A DNA stretch of 64,000 nucleotides from Nitrosomonas marina. GTDB lineage: Bacteria > Pseudomonadota > Gammaproteobacteria > Burkholderiales > Nitrosomonadaceae. The position numbers and the translations under genes were made by a program. Location of the stretch: NCBI RefSeq assembly GCF_900111605.1, contig NZ_FOIA01000012.1, positions 1 to 64,000 on the forward strand. Direction: 5' to 3'. Positions 17,871 to 26,744 of this stretch are shown in pieces; within the stretch, counting starts at the first letter, position 1; each line of letters opens with the position of its first letter. The notes beneath the pieces were generated by a model that had not been told where the DNA came from, ran no database searches, and saw only the letters and a program-made list of their open reading frames with translations.

Positions 17871-18440
17871 GTGACCAGAAACAGCAGCGACGCGAAAATC
17901 CGCAACGGTAACAATCAACCAAATGAGGCACGGTTATTTTTCGCCATTCAGCCTGCCGGAAAAATCCGGACAATACTGGGCGACATGGCGCAAAAACTGG
18001 CTGAGCAGTCCGGCGGGCGCCACATCAGGCCGGAAAATATTCATCTGACATTATTATTCCTGGGACGTACACCCAAGGAAAAAATTCCGGGACTCGTTTC
18101 AGCCGCCAGCGACATTTCTGCTGAACCCTTTGATCTGATCATTCAAAAAACCCGATTCTGGAAACGCAGTCGAATAATTTTTGCGGCGGCCGAAACATAT
18201 CCGCCGGCGCTATTTACGCTTGCAAACGCAATCAGGACCACGACCCGCAACGCCGGGTTTGAATCTGACGACCGGGCATACAAGCCGCACATGACACTGG
18301 TTAGAAAAGCCACGCAACACAAACCGGCAGATTTTGACAAACCGATTGCATGGCAGGTCACGCACTGGCTGCTCATGCAGTCGGAACAAAACAAACTGGG
18401 GGTCCGCTACAAAACACTTCATCAATGGAGGCTCGGCTGA
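17871..18440 (+). CDS. thpR: RNA 2',3'-cyclic phosphodiesterase ThpR
   Basis: A 189-aa 2H phosphoesterase. Both catalytic HxTx motifs are present: IHLTLLFLG (about 58-66) and PHMTLVRK (about 142-149). Such enzymes open 2',3'-cyclic phosphates and ligate 2'-5' tRNA halves in vitro; the biological substrate is uncertain. Starts with GTG one base after ispF, so it is read with ispD and ispF. Confidence 0.9.
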   Translation: MTRNSSDAKIRNGNNQPNEARLFFAIQPAGKIRTILGDMAQKLAEQSGGRHIRPENIHLTLLFLGRTPKEKIPGLVSAASDISAEPFDLIIQKTRFWKRSRIIFAAAETYPPALFTLANAIRTTTRNAGFESDDRAYKPHMTLVRKATQHKPADFDKPIAWQVTHWLLMQSEQNKLGVRYKTLHQWRLG

Positions 18441-18592
18441 CAGGATGTTAAAATGTGCACACTAGCAGTCACGCAATTGGCATCGTAACCGGCATATGGC
18501 TCGCCGCGAACGAAGAACCGGGATTGCTTCAGATATTGCTGAACCACATTTTATTTTTGCGATACGACTTTCGATACGACATTAGTTTTACA

Positions 18593-19264
18593 TTGAAAAT
18601 ACTGGCTTTTGACACCTCTACAGAATACTGTTCGGCAGCGCTCTTTAATGACGGAGAAATCTCGCAGACCGAAACACTGGCTGTTCGCCGTCATTCCGAA
18701 CTATTACTGCCGATGGTCCAGGCAATACTGGCGGATGCCGACCTCAAGCTGGGAAAAATCGACGGAATCGCATTTGGCGCCGGGCCGGGCTCCTTTACAG
18801 GACTCAGAATAGCCTGTGGCGTAGCGCAGGGACTGGCTTTTGCCACCGGCTTGCCAGTCATCGGCATCAGCACACTGGAAGCAATCGCTCAACAGGAACT
18901 GCATGACAACATTGTCGTGGCAATGGACGCGCGGATGGGCGAGATTTATCACGCCGCCTTTGTCAGGGAAGCAGGCCGCTGGCAGGTTGCCAGCAAGCCG
19001 GCATTATGCCGGCCGCAACATGCACCCGGCGTATCCGGTTCGCAGTGGATCGGTTGCGGCAGCGGGTTTGATATCTACGACAACACACTATCGGAACGTT
19101 ATGGTCAACAACTGGCCCATATCCAATATGGATGCTATCCACATGCCCGTGAAATCGCCGTGCTTGCCGCCACCAGAGACATCAGCGACTTCCATGCTGA
19201 TCCGTCGTTGGCAGCCCCGATATACATCCGCAACAAAGTAGCCCTCAAGGAATCCGAACGATGA
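18593..19264 (+). CDS. tsaB: tRNA threonylcarbamoyladenosine protein TsaB
   Basis: A 223-aa partner of TsaD in t6A37 modification of ANN-decoding tRNAs. ASKHA fold signs: ILAFDTSTEYCSAAL at the start, RRHSELLLPMV, FGAGPGSFTGLRIACGVAQGLAF, and MDARMGEIYHAAF. I place the start at TTG 18593, which gives the normal family length and N-terminus; the frame continues 46 codons upstream through sequence unlike the family. No clear ribosome-binding site precedes the TTG, so it may depend on coupling. Overlaps rimI by 4 bp. Confidence 0.9.
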   Translation: MKILAFDTSTEYCSAALFNDGEISQTETLAVRRHSELLLPMVQAILADADLKLGKIDGIAFGAGPGSFTGLRIACGVAQGLAFATGLPVIGISTLEAIAQQELHDNIVVAMDARMGEIYHAAFVREAGRWQVASKPALCRPQHAPGVSGSQWIGCGSGFDIYDNTLSERYGQQLAHIQYGCYPHAREIAVLAATRDISDFHADPSLAAPIYIRNKVALKESER

Positions 19265-19731
19265 ATTCAGTGGTGTCCCAGCTTCCGCACGATCCGGTTA
19301 TCAGGAAAATGCGCGAATCCGATCTGCGCCATGTCATCCTGATTGAACGCGAGATTTTTCTATTCCCATGGTCTCTGGAAAATTTTGCCGATTCTATTCG
19401 CGCGGGTTATCTTTGCAGCGTCATGGAAGCCAGCAACACGTTGCTAGGATACAGCATTTTGCTGCTCGGCCCGGATGAGGCGCATGTTCTGACGCTTGGT
19501 ATCAGCGCGCAATGGCAGAAAAAAGGTCTGGGTGAGAAAATGCTTAGATACCTGATACAGCAATCGGGCGAGAACCATGCCAAATCGGTGCTTCTGGACG
19601 TGCGCGAGTCAAATCATGGCGCAGCCAGACTCTACAGGCAGCTCGGCTTTAAACAAATCGCCACACGCAAGGGCTACTATCCGGCCATGTGCGGACGCGA
19701 GGATGCGCTGGTTATGCGCCTGATGCTATGA
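19261..19731 (+). CDS. rimI: Ribosomal-protein-S18-alanine N-acetyltransferase RimI
   Basis: A 156-aa GNAT enzyme acetylating the N-terminal Ala of S18. Motifs: IEREIFLFPWSLENF, acetyl-CoA loop LGISAQWQKKGLGEKML, LDVRESNHGAARLYRQLGF and RKGYYP. Begins inside the end of tsaB (ATGA overlap), the usual tsaB–rimI order. The stop is immediately followed by a miniature inverted-repeat element (19732-19873). Confidence 0.93.
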   Translation: MNSVVSQLPHDPVIRKMRESDLRHVILIEREIFLFPWSLENFADSIRAGYLCSVMEASNTLLGYSILLLGPDEAHVLTLGISAQWQKKGLGEKMLRYLIQQSGENHAKSVLLDVRESNHGAARLYRQLGFKQIATRKGYYPAMCGREDALVMRLML

Positions 19732-19873
19732 AGGGCACCTCTAAAAATCCATACTTCGTTACAATACTTCGTTGCTCACAAAAAATGTTTCCTTACATAT
19801 CTATCATATGCTGCGCCAACATTTTTTGCTCGCGCCTTGTCTTGTTTAAAACTATGAATTTTTAAAGGTGCCC
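19732..19873. mobile_element. 142-bp miniature inverted-repeat element (MITE-like)
   Basis: The outer 22 bp are inverted repeats with 20 of 22 matching: left begins agggcacctctaaaaat (19732), right ends ttttaaaggtgccct (19873). Inside, a second nearly palindromic pair (gctcacaaaaaatgtt and aacattttttgctcgc) gives a long hairpin. No transposase frame. It begins directly after the rimI stop and ends 8 bp before the next gene's ATG, so it forms the whole spacer. No target duplication is obvious. It looks like a non-autonomous IS derivative. Confidence 0.7.
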
Positions 19874-19881
19874 TGGATACA

Positions 19882-20592
19882 ATGAATACACGGCGCAAAA
19901 TCATTCTCCGAGAACTGGGTTTGACGCCGCTATGGCGTCTTAAAGCCGACGCCGATGCCGAGACAGAAAACCAGTCGACACAGGCCGAAACCGGTTCGCT
20001 GGAACAGACCGCGCGCCCGATGGTTGAAGTCGCAGATATGGACTGGGAGCAACTGACAGCAACCGTAGCCGACTGCACTGCCTGCCCGTTACGGCAAACC
20101 TGCACCCAAACGGTCTTTGGGGTAGGTGACAAAGCCGCGGACTGGCTCTATATCGGCGAAGGCCCCGGCGCGCGCGAAGATGCGCTGGGCGAACCGTTTG
20201 TCGGCCAGGCCGGAAAACTGCTGGACAACATGCTGGCCGCTATCCAGCTCAAACGCGGTGAAAATGTGTATATCACCAACATCGTCAAATGCCGCCCCCC
20301 CAATAACCGCAATCCCAGCGAAGACGAAGCCAGACAATGCGCGCCCTATCTCGCCCGGCAGATTGCGCTGATCAAACCCAGGCTTATCGTTGCGCTGGGT
20401 AAGGTGGCCGCACAGAATCTCCTGAACAGTACCGACACCATTGCCAACCTGCGCGGCAAAGTCCACGACTATCACGGAATCCCCCTGATCGTCACCTATC
20501 ATCCGGCGTATCTGTTGCGCGCGCTGCCCGAAAAAGCCAAGGCCTGGAAAGATCTGTGCATGGCCAGGGCGTTTATGGAATCGCAATCCTGA
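19882..20592 (+). CDS. Type 4 (Fe-S) uracil-DNA glycosylase
   Basis: A 236-aa DNA repair enzyme. Four Fe-S cysteines are visible: CTACPLRQTC near 66-75 (two or three of them), and CRPPNNRNP and C in RQCAPYL. Active-site motif 1 is GEGPGAREDALGEPFVGQAGKLLD and motif 2 TYHPAYLLR. Removes uracil from DNA. It follows rimI, as in many bacteria, but a MITE-like element separates them. The first 60 residues are a poorly conserved linker. Confidence 0.9.
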   Translation: MNTRRKIILRELGLTPLWRLKADADAETENQSTQAETGSLEQTARPMVEVADMDWEQLTATVADCTACPLRQTCTQTVFGVGDKAADWLYIGEGPGAREDALGEPFVGQAGKLLDNMLAAIQLKRGENVYITNIVKCRPPNNRNPSEDEARQCAPYLARQIALIKPRLIVALGKVAAQNLLNSTDTIANLRGKVHDYHGIPLIVTYHPAYLLRALPEKAKAWKDLCMARAFMESQS

Positions 20593-20820
20593 GTAACTAA
20601 CGGTCTGATACCTTAAGAAAGGCTGTACGGCCAGCAGGCTCTGCTGCATGGTGGCCACGAGAATTCTAAAGACGCATTATTTGTCTTTTGTAACAATGAA
20701 AGATTGTGTCTGTAGAATTTGAATATGAGCCTGACTCTATCACTGCTACGCTTCATTTATTGAAAAAAACTTGCATACGAAAAAATCCGCGGAGTGTTCG
20801 GGATCCGCAGGAACGTATTG

Positions 20821-21540
20821 TTAGGCATTTTTTTCAATTTTACTTCCTTCCGCCATCAGGCGAGCAATTTTACTCGAGAGCCATGGGAGATACTCTTGAA
20901 ATTGCCAAGAATTTTTCAACAATGCTGGAGTGCACCAAGTAGGACCATAATCGAGGATATTGGGCTTTGGAGGATTCGAAGAAACATTCAGACGGTGAGT
21001 CCGCGGCGAAGCCACACTGTGAAACATTTGATTTCGATATTGATTCCAATCCCGCCAGTTGGCCGAACGTTCTATGGACCGAATCGCTGCAATAATCGAA
21101 ACATTACCCAGTGCGGATTTGATTTGTTTTTTAATCTGTCTAGGATCGGAGCCCCATTTTCGCCCTTTTATATCACCAAATTCTAGCGCTGTTGGATTTG
21201 CTTGGGTTGCCAGGACGTACAGCGAGTAATAGGTACTCTCAATCGCTGAAACTCCAAAAACGAACAGGGACAATAGATCCCTCTCTTGTTCGAAGAGATA
21301 ACGGTGATCAGGGTACAACTCTAATGCAGCCCATTTCGTTTCCATTTGTAAAATAAGTTCTTTGAATGCAATAAAACGGTATGCTGTGGCCTTAATACCC
21401 CTAGAGAACTCAATCCAAGCTTCTCGATTCTCTGCGGTAAGTTCCTTGCCCTTTTCACTGTATGTGACATGCTCTGTAATAGGATATTCCGTCGGTACTT
21501 CCAATCCCCAAAACTCCATTTTTGGTTCTGTTTTAGCCAT
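20821..21540 (-). CDS. Orphan protein with HEPN-like RxxxxH motif
   Basis: A 239-aa mostly helical protein I cannot assign to a named family. Near residues 169-174 it has RNQMFH, an R-N-x-x-x-H pattern used by HEPN-type RNase and nucleic-acid-binding domains, within NQYRNQMFHSV. I chose ATG 21540 (GTTAGGCGA upstream); an earlier in-frame ATG adds 9 residues. No antitoxin-like partner is adjacent. It lies between a MITE-containing repair operon and an MFS gene, with flanks of 228 bp and 169 bp that show nothing else, consistent with an inserted accessory gene. Function is unknown. Confidence 0.6.
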   Translation of the reverse strand: MAKTEPKMEFWGLEVPTEYPITEHVTYSEKGKELTAENREAWIEFSRGIKATAYRFIAFKELILQMETKWAALELYPDHRYLFEQERDLLSLFVFGVSAIESTYYSLYVLATQANPTALEFGDIKGRKWGSDPRQIKKQIKSALGNVSIIAAIRSIERSANWRDWNQYRNQMFHSVASPRTHRLNVSSNPPKPNILDYGPTWCTPALLKNSWQFQEYLPWLSSKIARLMAEGSKIEKNA

Positions 21541-21709
21541 TTTTTCGCCTAACACTCCATTATGCACACTACCTCATTAATTTTTATAAAAATATATCAA
21601 TCTAACTTTCATCACAGCAAACTTTGTACTATCTACAGACGGATCTATTCAATAAACCCGATGCAACACCGTTTTCTATACGCCGGAGAGGATAAATAAG
21701 GGTCTATTA

Positions 21710-22861
21710 TTAACCCTGGCACTTTATCATTTTCACCTTCCAGGCCACCAGTATCATTCCCAGCAACGCGGATACCGCACTGATCGTAAACGTGGTCTCT
21801 GCGCCCAGATTATCCCATGCACTACCGCTTAGGATTGCACCCAAAGTCCCTCCCAGTCCATACGAAACGCTGGTATAAATCGTCTGGCCCTTTGCCTGAT
21901 GCCGGCCCTGGAAGAAACGATGCACCAGCATCATCGCTGCCACATGGTGTGCGCCATAAGTTGCCGCATGCAGCACCTGCGCGCATACAATCACCGCCAC
22001 CCATTCAACGCCCCAGCCGATCATCAGAAAGCGCAGCACAGCACAAGCAAAACTGAACATCAGGATTGTTCTTAGACTAAAACGCCGCATCATCCATGGC
22101 ATCAGAAAAAACACCCCGATTTCACATATCACACCGATTGCCCAGAGCCAGCCGACAAAGCCCTTGTCATAACCGTGCTCTACAAGATAGATTGAGAAGA
22201 ACGTGTAATAAACGCCATGCGCAAAAATCATCAACAAGCTGGAAAACAGAAATGCCAACACTTCCGGGCGTTGACACAGCTGTCGCATTGATTCCTGGTC
22301 CACACGCTCGCCGATTACCTCGGATTCCGGAACGCTGCGCGAAAAAACCAGTATGCCCAGTTTTAATACCAGCACCACCCATAGCAGCCAGATAATGCCA
22401 ACCCTATCCAGCAGATAACCAACGCCAACAACCGTCAGAATAAACCCCACCGAACCCCAGGACCGAATTTGGCCGTACCGGTCGGTTTTATCCCTCAGGT
22501 GCGACAACGTCACTGCTTCTATCAACGGCAACGCCGCGCTCCAGCAAAAGCTCATCAGCAGCATCGCCATAAAAATCCAGGCAAAAGACTGGCCGAAGAA
22601 AAATCCAATGAAACTGACAAAACCGCCCAGTGCGGCGAACTGCACCACCATCATACGCCGGCCGGTATGATCCGCCAGCCAGCCCCAGACGGCAGGCGCA
22701 AAAATCCGTGTCACCAGCAACAGCGACATCAAAATGCCAATTTGCAGCGCACTAAATGATAGCGATTGAAGATACAGGGTCCAGTACGGCACGAACGCGC
22801 CAATCACTGCAAAATGAAAAAAATAAAAACCTGACAGTCGCCAGTAAGGTAAGGAATGCAT
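21710..22861 (-). CDS. MFS transporter (LacY/HcaT-like, MFS_1_like)
   Basis: A 383-aa, 12-TM permease. The N-terminus PYWRLSGFYFFHFAVIGAFVPYW and the loop WGWLADHTGRRM (loop 2-3 MFS signature) point to the MFS_1_like group containing HcaT and LacY-type symporters. A second repeat has DRVGIIWLL and PWMMRRFSLRT. Substrate cannot be told from sequence. Single gene on the minus strand. Confidence 0.85.
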   Translation of the reverse strand: MHSLPYWRLSGFYFFHFAVIGAFVPYWTLYLQSLSFSALQIGILMSLLLVTRIFAPAVWGWLADHTGRRMMVVQFAALGGFVSFIGFFFGQSFAWIFMAMLLMSFCWSAALPLIEAVTLSHLRDKTDRYGQIRSWGSVGFILTVVGVGYLLDRVGIIWLLWVVLVLKLGILVFSRSVPESEVIGERVDQESMRQLCQRPEVLAFLFSSLLMIFAHGVYYTFFSIYLVEHGYDKGFVGWLWAIGVICEIGVFFLMPWMMRRFSLRTILMFSFACAVLRFLMIGWGVEWVAVIVCAQVLHAATYGAHHVAAMMLVHRFFQGRHQAKGQTIYTSVSYGLGGTLGAILSGSAWDNLGAETTFTISAVSALLGMILVAWKVKMIKCQG

Positions 22862-22946
22862 CAGACTTTGTGAATGCGAAGGGTTCGGGTCTGAATAACA
22901 GCAGGATAGAAAAAAACGAATGCCCGGTCAGAAAACAATAACAATC

Positions 22947-22973
22947 AAAAGGGCCTGATTCTGTTCATGGCCC
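22947..22973 (-). terminator. Intrinsic terminator after PuuD-like gene
   Basis: On the minus strand GGGCC (22973-22969) pairs with GGCCC (22955-22951), followed by TTTT (22950-22947). It is 65 bp past the stop of the gene at 23039. The short stem makes this a moderate call. Confidence 0.5.
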
Positions 22974-23038
22974 TGCTGACTGGTCTTTCGGCGACATAAT
23001 GGGAACGCGGTCAAATTATCGTTTCCCTTCCACGACGA

Positions 23039-23638
23039 TCAAAAGAACGTTAACCCATGGCCGTATCCAACCATGCAAAGCAGCATCGGGACCGATAAGG
23101 CGGTATTGGTGCGCGATGCCAGCAGCGCGGTTTTTTTCGCACTTGCAATGACCGCGGCGCTATGTTCCTTGCCGTCAAGACCCAGAATTTTCTTCTGGTT
23201 TGGCCAGATCAACACCCAGACGTTGAATAACATGATAGTACCCAGCCAGGAACCCAGACCAATGACTGCCATGCCGTTTGTCAGCATAAACGCGTCCACA
23301 ATACCCTGCATGCCGCCGCCAATCTGGGCCAGCGCGCTAAGACCGGTAAGCCATGTTACTGCAGCAGCCATGCGGAACCATAACAGCGCTCTTGGCGCGA
23401 TGTATTTATTGATTGCGGCAGGTTGCGGACCGTCCGGGTTCGCCAGTGCATCGCTGACACCGGGGACCTGAACGAAATTAAAATAATACAGCAGACCGAT
23501 CCAGCAGACGCCCGCCAGCACATGCAGCCAGACCGTTGTATTTAACCCGGCAAGACCATTACCAAACCCGAAAGCAAGCGCAATTGCGAGAACAAAACCA
23601 ACGGCAATGGTGCCTTTGACTGATAATAATGGATTCAT
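23039..23638 (-). CDS. Urate-hydroxylase PuuD-like membrane domain protein
   Basis: A 199-aa membrane protein matching the N-terminal membrane domain of PuuD-type urate oxidases: HVLAGVCWIGLLYYFNFVQVP and INKYIAPRALLWFRMAAAVTWLTG, with about five TM segments. The C-terminal cytochrome c domain of full PuuD is missing, so urate oxidation is doubtful. ATG 23638 is preceded by AAGGAATAACT, an excellent site; the upstream in-frame extension of 30 codons is Cys-rich and unlikely. Conserved as a stand-alone protein in several proteobacteria; role unknown. Confidence 0.75.
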   Translation of the reverse strand: MNPLLSVKGTIAVGFVLAIALAFGFGNGLAGLNTTVWLHVLAGVCWIGLLYYFNFVQVPGVSDALANPDGPQPAAINKYIAPRALLWFRMAAAVTWLTGLSALAQIGGGMQGIVDAFMLTNGMAVIGLGSWLGTIMLFNVWVLIWPNQKKILGLDGKEHSAAVIASAKKTALLASRTNTALSVPMLLCMVGYGHGLTFF

Positions 23639-23804
23639 AGTTATTCCTTGATCGAATAGTATTTGAGGTGCTAAAGATAGGTGATTTGCGCATTCAGCAC
23701 AATAGCAAATTGTGTGTAGAGCACACACGAAGGAATCAGAATAGTATTACTGCACGGATCGCGTCAATTCGACAAATCATTGCTACATCGGGGACTACGC
23801 ACAA

Positions 23805-23840
23805 ATAGGGGTCAAAATAGGGGTCAAATAGGGGTCAAAT
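23805..23840. repeat. Three tandem copies of ATAGGGGTCAAA
   Basis: Direct repeats at 23805-23816, 23817-23828 and 23828-23839, in the 500-bp spacer between the PuuD-like gene and rpsP. Copies of gggtcaaa-like sequence often mark IS or REP remnants, but no palindromic REP structure or transposase is here. The rest of 23639-24146 shows no gene; the rpsP operon promoter must lie in its right part, but I see no clear consensus. Confidence 0.6.
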
Positions 23841-24146
23841 CTATTTTTTTATAATTTTATCTACCTATAGCCGGATTCTATCAAATGAGTATTGCAGTTA
23901 ATTTGTATTAATTAAACATGGACAGGATATAAACAAGAAAACATTTTGGTTTATTATTAATAAACGGACCTGGCCTTTATTAACATCGTAAAATCCAAAA
24001 TCAAAACAACACTTGCCTTCATGCCGAAAGTGCATGTAAAATCTACGGTTACCACAAAATCAGCTTTTGCTGTGTATGTGTGGATTGATAAAAGAAATTC
24101 AGTTTTAAGGTTAAAGCTTTCAGGCAAACGCTAACAGACAAAAAAT

Positions 24147-24422
24147 ATGGTCATAATACGATTGGCACGCGGTGGTGCAAAAAAACGTCCTTTTTACAAT
24201 ATGGTAGTAGCTAATTCCCTGCGCGCTCGCGATGGCAAGTTTATAGAGCGTGTCGGCTTCTACAACCCGAGAGCGACAGGCGGCGAGGAAACCTTGCGTA
24301 TTCATCTGGATAGGGTCAACTACTGGCAATCCAAAGGCGCACAGGTGTCCAGCACTGTTAAACGATTATTGAAACAGTTTGCAGCAACAAGCAAGGAAGC
24401 ATCGCCAGATAACGCATCCTGA
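24147..24422 (+). CDS. rpsP: Small ribosomal subunit protein bS16
   Basis: A 91-aa ribosomal protein beginning [24 protein letters not shown], the bS16 signature, then GFYNPRA.GGEE. First gene of the conserved rpsP–rimM–trmD–rplS operon. A C-terminal tail rich in Ala/Ser is longer than in E. coli. Confidence 0.97.
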   Translation: MVIIRLARGGAKKRPFYNMVVANSLRARDGKFIERVGFYNPRATGGEETLRIHLDRVNYWQSKGAQVSSTVKRLLKQFAATSKEASPDNAS

Positions 24423-24438
24423 CATAACCCAAGCGTCC

Positions 24439-24996
24439 ATGATCGTCATGGGTCACGTGGTGAATGCTTTTGGCATACAGGGCTGGATAAGAGTCTATCC
24501 CTATACAGAAAAAGTCGATGGGCTGCTTGATTACTCATCATGGTGGCTCGAAAAAAACAAAACCGGCGAAACGAAAAGCAGCGACTGGATTGAAATGCAG
24601 CTTGTATCCGGGCGTGTCAACGGCACACTGCTGGATGCTAAATTAAAAGGATGCAATGACCGGGATCAGGCACTTCAGTATAAAGGCTTGAAAATTGCTA
24701 TTCCACGAAACCAGCTGCCTGATTTACCGGATAGTGGAGAAGCAGGCTATTACTGGTCAGATTTGATCGGCGTTACGGTCGTTAATTTAGATGGCGTAAA
24801 ATTGGGCACTGTTGCAGGATTGTTTGAAACCGGCGCAAATGACGTGCTGCGCGTGCAGAATACTTTACAGGATGCCGCACAAAGTGCAGCGCCGGACGCC
24901 AAGGAACTGCTGATTCCATTTATTGAATCAGCGGTTATAAAAAAAGTGGATTTGAAATGCCACGAAATCCTGGTGGACTGGGAGCCGGATTATTAA
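24439..24996 (+). CDS. rimM: Ribosome maturation factor RimM
   Basis: A 185-aa protein that binds bS13/uS19 of the pre-30S subunit and aids 16S maturation. N-terminal RimM domain GHVVNAFGIQGWIRVYPYT; C-terminal PRC-barrel with YYWSDLIGVTVVN, GLFETGANDVLRV, ELLIPFIESAVIKKVDL and ending LVDWEPDY. ATG 24439 is used; the longer open frame overlaps the end of rpsP and lacks family similarity. Starts 16 bp after rpsP. Confidence 0.95.
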   Translation: MIVMGHVVNAFGIQGWIRVYPYTEKVDGLLDYSSWWLEKNKTGETKSSDWIEMQLVSGRVNGTLLDAKLKGCNDRDQALQYKGLKIAIPRNQLPDLPDSGEAGYYWSDLIGVTVVNLDGVKLGTVAGLFETGANDVLRVQNTLQDAAQSAAPDAKELLIPFIESAVIKKVDLKCHEILVDWEPDY

Positions 24997-25017
24997 GCAG
25001 GCTATTGAGACAAGCGC

Positions 25018-25788
25018 ATGCCGTATGAATGCGATGTAGTTACGCTGTTTCCGGAGATGTTTGATGCCATCACGCAATATGGTGTGACTGGAAGAGCGAG
25101 CAGAAACAGTATCTTTCGGCTGAAAATCTGGAATCCGCGCGATTTCAGCGATAACAGCCACCGTACAGTTGATGACAGTCCGTATGGTGGTGGGCCTGGA
25201 ATGGTGATGATGGCAGGACCGCTTGAAGAAGCCATTATCAGCGCTCGGAAACGGCAGCAAATGCTCGGTATTGAAAAAACGGAGGTCATTTATCTGACGC
25301 CTCAGGGGCGACGGCTCGATCACTGTGAAGCCAAACGGCTGAGCCTTTCGCCCGGCATCATTTTACTCTGCGGGCGATACGAGGGTATTGATGAACGCGT
25401 CATTCACCGCCAGGTAGATACTGAAGTTTCAATTGGCGATTATGTATTATCAGGTGGTGAGTTGGCCGCTATGGTTGTCATAGACAGCGTCGTCAGACTG
25501 ATTCCGGGAACACTGGGTGACCCCGAATCGGCGACTCAGGAATCGTTTGTCAATGGGCTTTTGGATTACCCCCATTACACACGGCCCGAGCAATATTGCG
25601 AAAGTAGCGTGCCGGATGTTTTGTTATCCGGTAATCATGCGCTGATACAACGCTGGCGCCTGCAGCAGGCTTTGGGGAAAACTTGGCTGAAACGCCCGGA
25701 TTTGCTTAAGCTGAAAGAAAAAAATGGAATAACGGAAGAAGAAAAAACACTTCTGGAAGAATTTAAAAAAAACTGCAAGATCAAGTAA
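25018..25788 (+). CDS. trmD: tRNA (guanine-N1-)-methyltransferase TrmD
   Basis: A 256-aa SPOUT methyltransferase making m1G37 in tRNAs, preventing +1 frameshifting. Motifs: [37 protein letters not shown] (knot), [16 protein letters not shown] and the dimer motif PHYTRPE. Third gene in the rpsP operon, 21 bp after rimM. Confidence 0.97.
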   Translation: MPYECDVVTLFPEMFDAITQYGVTGRASRNSIFRLKIWNPRDFSDNSHRTVDDSPYGGGPGMVMMAGPLEEAIISARKRQQMLGIEKTEVIYLTPQGRRLDHCEAKRLSLSPGIILLCGRYEGIDERVIHRQVDTEVSIGDYVLSGGELAAMVVIDSVVRLIPGTLGDPESATQESFVNGLLDYPHYTRPEQYCESSVPDVLLSGNHALIQRWRLQQALGKTWLKRPDLLKLKEKNGITEEEKTLLEEFKKNCKIK

Positions 25789-25813
25789 ATATTTTGCCTT
25801 GAAGGAAACTATT

Positions 25814-26188
25814 ATGAACATTATCGATCAATTGGAAGCTGAAGAAATCAGTCGCTTGAACAAGGAAATACCCAGTTTTGCGCCCGGCGACACGGTCGTT
25901 GTAAACGTGAATGTAGTCGAGGGCGATCGAAAACGTGTACAGGCTTATGAAGGTATTGTGATCGCAAAACGCAACCGTGGCCTGAATTCGGCATTTACCG
26001 TACGCAAGATCTCAAGTGGCGAAGGCGTTGAACGAACATTCCAGACCTATTCACCACTGATCGCAAGCATTGAAATCAAACGCCGCGGCGATGTGCGCCG
26101 TGCAAAACTCTATTATCTGAGAGAACGTTCAGGCAAATCTGCGCGCATACGCGAAAAACTGCCCGCACGTGTAAACAAACAGTATTAA
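25814..26188 (+). CDS. rplS: Large ribosomal subunit protein bL19
   Basis: A 124-aa ribosomal protein at the 30S-50S interface. [38 protein letters not shown] and [18 protein letters not shown] are diagnostic. ATG 25814 is preceded by GAAGGAAACTATT. Last gene of the rpsP operon, ended by a strong terminator. Confidence 0.97.
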   Translation: MNIIDQLEAEEISRLNKEIPSFAPGDTVVVNVNVVEGDRKRVQAYEGIVIAKRNRGLNSAFTVRKISSGEGVERTFQTYSPLIASIEIKRRGDVRRAKLYYLRERSGKSARIREKLPARVNKQY

Positions 26189-26230
26189 CCGGCATTCATT
26201 GCTACTTCAAACGCATTTGCCTTTACTACT

Positions 26231-26272
26231 AAAAAAAACCGCATATGTTCAATTCCATATGCGGTTTTTTTT
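26231..26272. terminator. Bidirectional intrinsic terminator between rplS and arsC
   Basis: A 12-bp stem (aaaccgcatatg 26236-26247 with catatgcggttt 26256-26267) is preceded by A-run and followed by T-run (26265-26272), so it can stop the plus-strand rpsP operon and the minus-strand arsC transcript. Confidence 0.85.
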
Positions 26273-26285
26273 GAAATATCAGCAG

Positions 26286-26633
26286 CTACAGCAAATCCCT
26301 GACATTTTCTGGCGGGCGGCATATTCTGGCCTTGTCGCCTTTAACGACAATTGGTCGCTGCATCAAATCCGGATTGTTAACCATGCATCGAATCAGCTCG
26401 TCTTCCGAAATCGTATTTAAGTCCAGATCTCGCGCAGCAGATTCATCCTTGCGCAAGACATCTTGCGCGGACAGCCCGAGCTTTTTGATTAATTCGCGTA
26501 ACTTTTCAACAGTTAACGGTGTTTCGTAATAATTAACGGACTCGTAATCCTGCCCGCTCTCGTTCAGTATTGCCAGCGTTCCCCGGCATTTACTGCAGGT
26601 CGGTTTTTGATAAATGGTGATTTTGTCGCTCAT
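26286..26633 (-). CDS. arsC: Arsenate reductase (glutaredoxin-type ArsC family)
   Basis: A 115-aa thioredoxin-fold protein. ITIYQKPTCSKCRGTL holds the catalytic Cys (CSKC), followed by VNYYETPLTVEKLREL, DVLRKDE and RPIVVKGDKARICRPPENV, typical ArsC. It may equally be a YffB/Spx-like relative, as no arsR, arsB or acr3 gene is near. ATG 26633 follows GAAGGCAGGCAGC; the longer frame is not family-like. Confidence 0.8.
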   Translation of the reverse strand: MSDKITIYQKPTCSKCRGTLAILNESGQDYESVNYYETPLTVEKLRELIKKLGLSAQDVLRKDESAARDLDLNTISEDELIRCMVNNPDLMQRPIVVKGDKARICRPPENVRDLL

Positions 26634-26744
26634 GCTGCCTGCCTTCTCTCTTCGTACAACGCCCTGAACTGTTGCGGTACCCGGCACCAAAAACAGCTAC
26701 CCGGCACAACCAATCAATACTAATACCGTGAATCGCAACGGTAC

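Noticed and set aside
20706..20942. 78-aa plus-strand frame beside the HEPN-like gene
   Set aside because: Overlaps the end of the minus-strand gene and lacks a ribosome-binding site.
23805..23840. Possible CRISPR-like repeats
   Set aside because: Three 12-bp copies directly adjacent with no spacers and no cas genes in the window.
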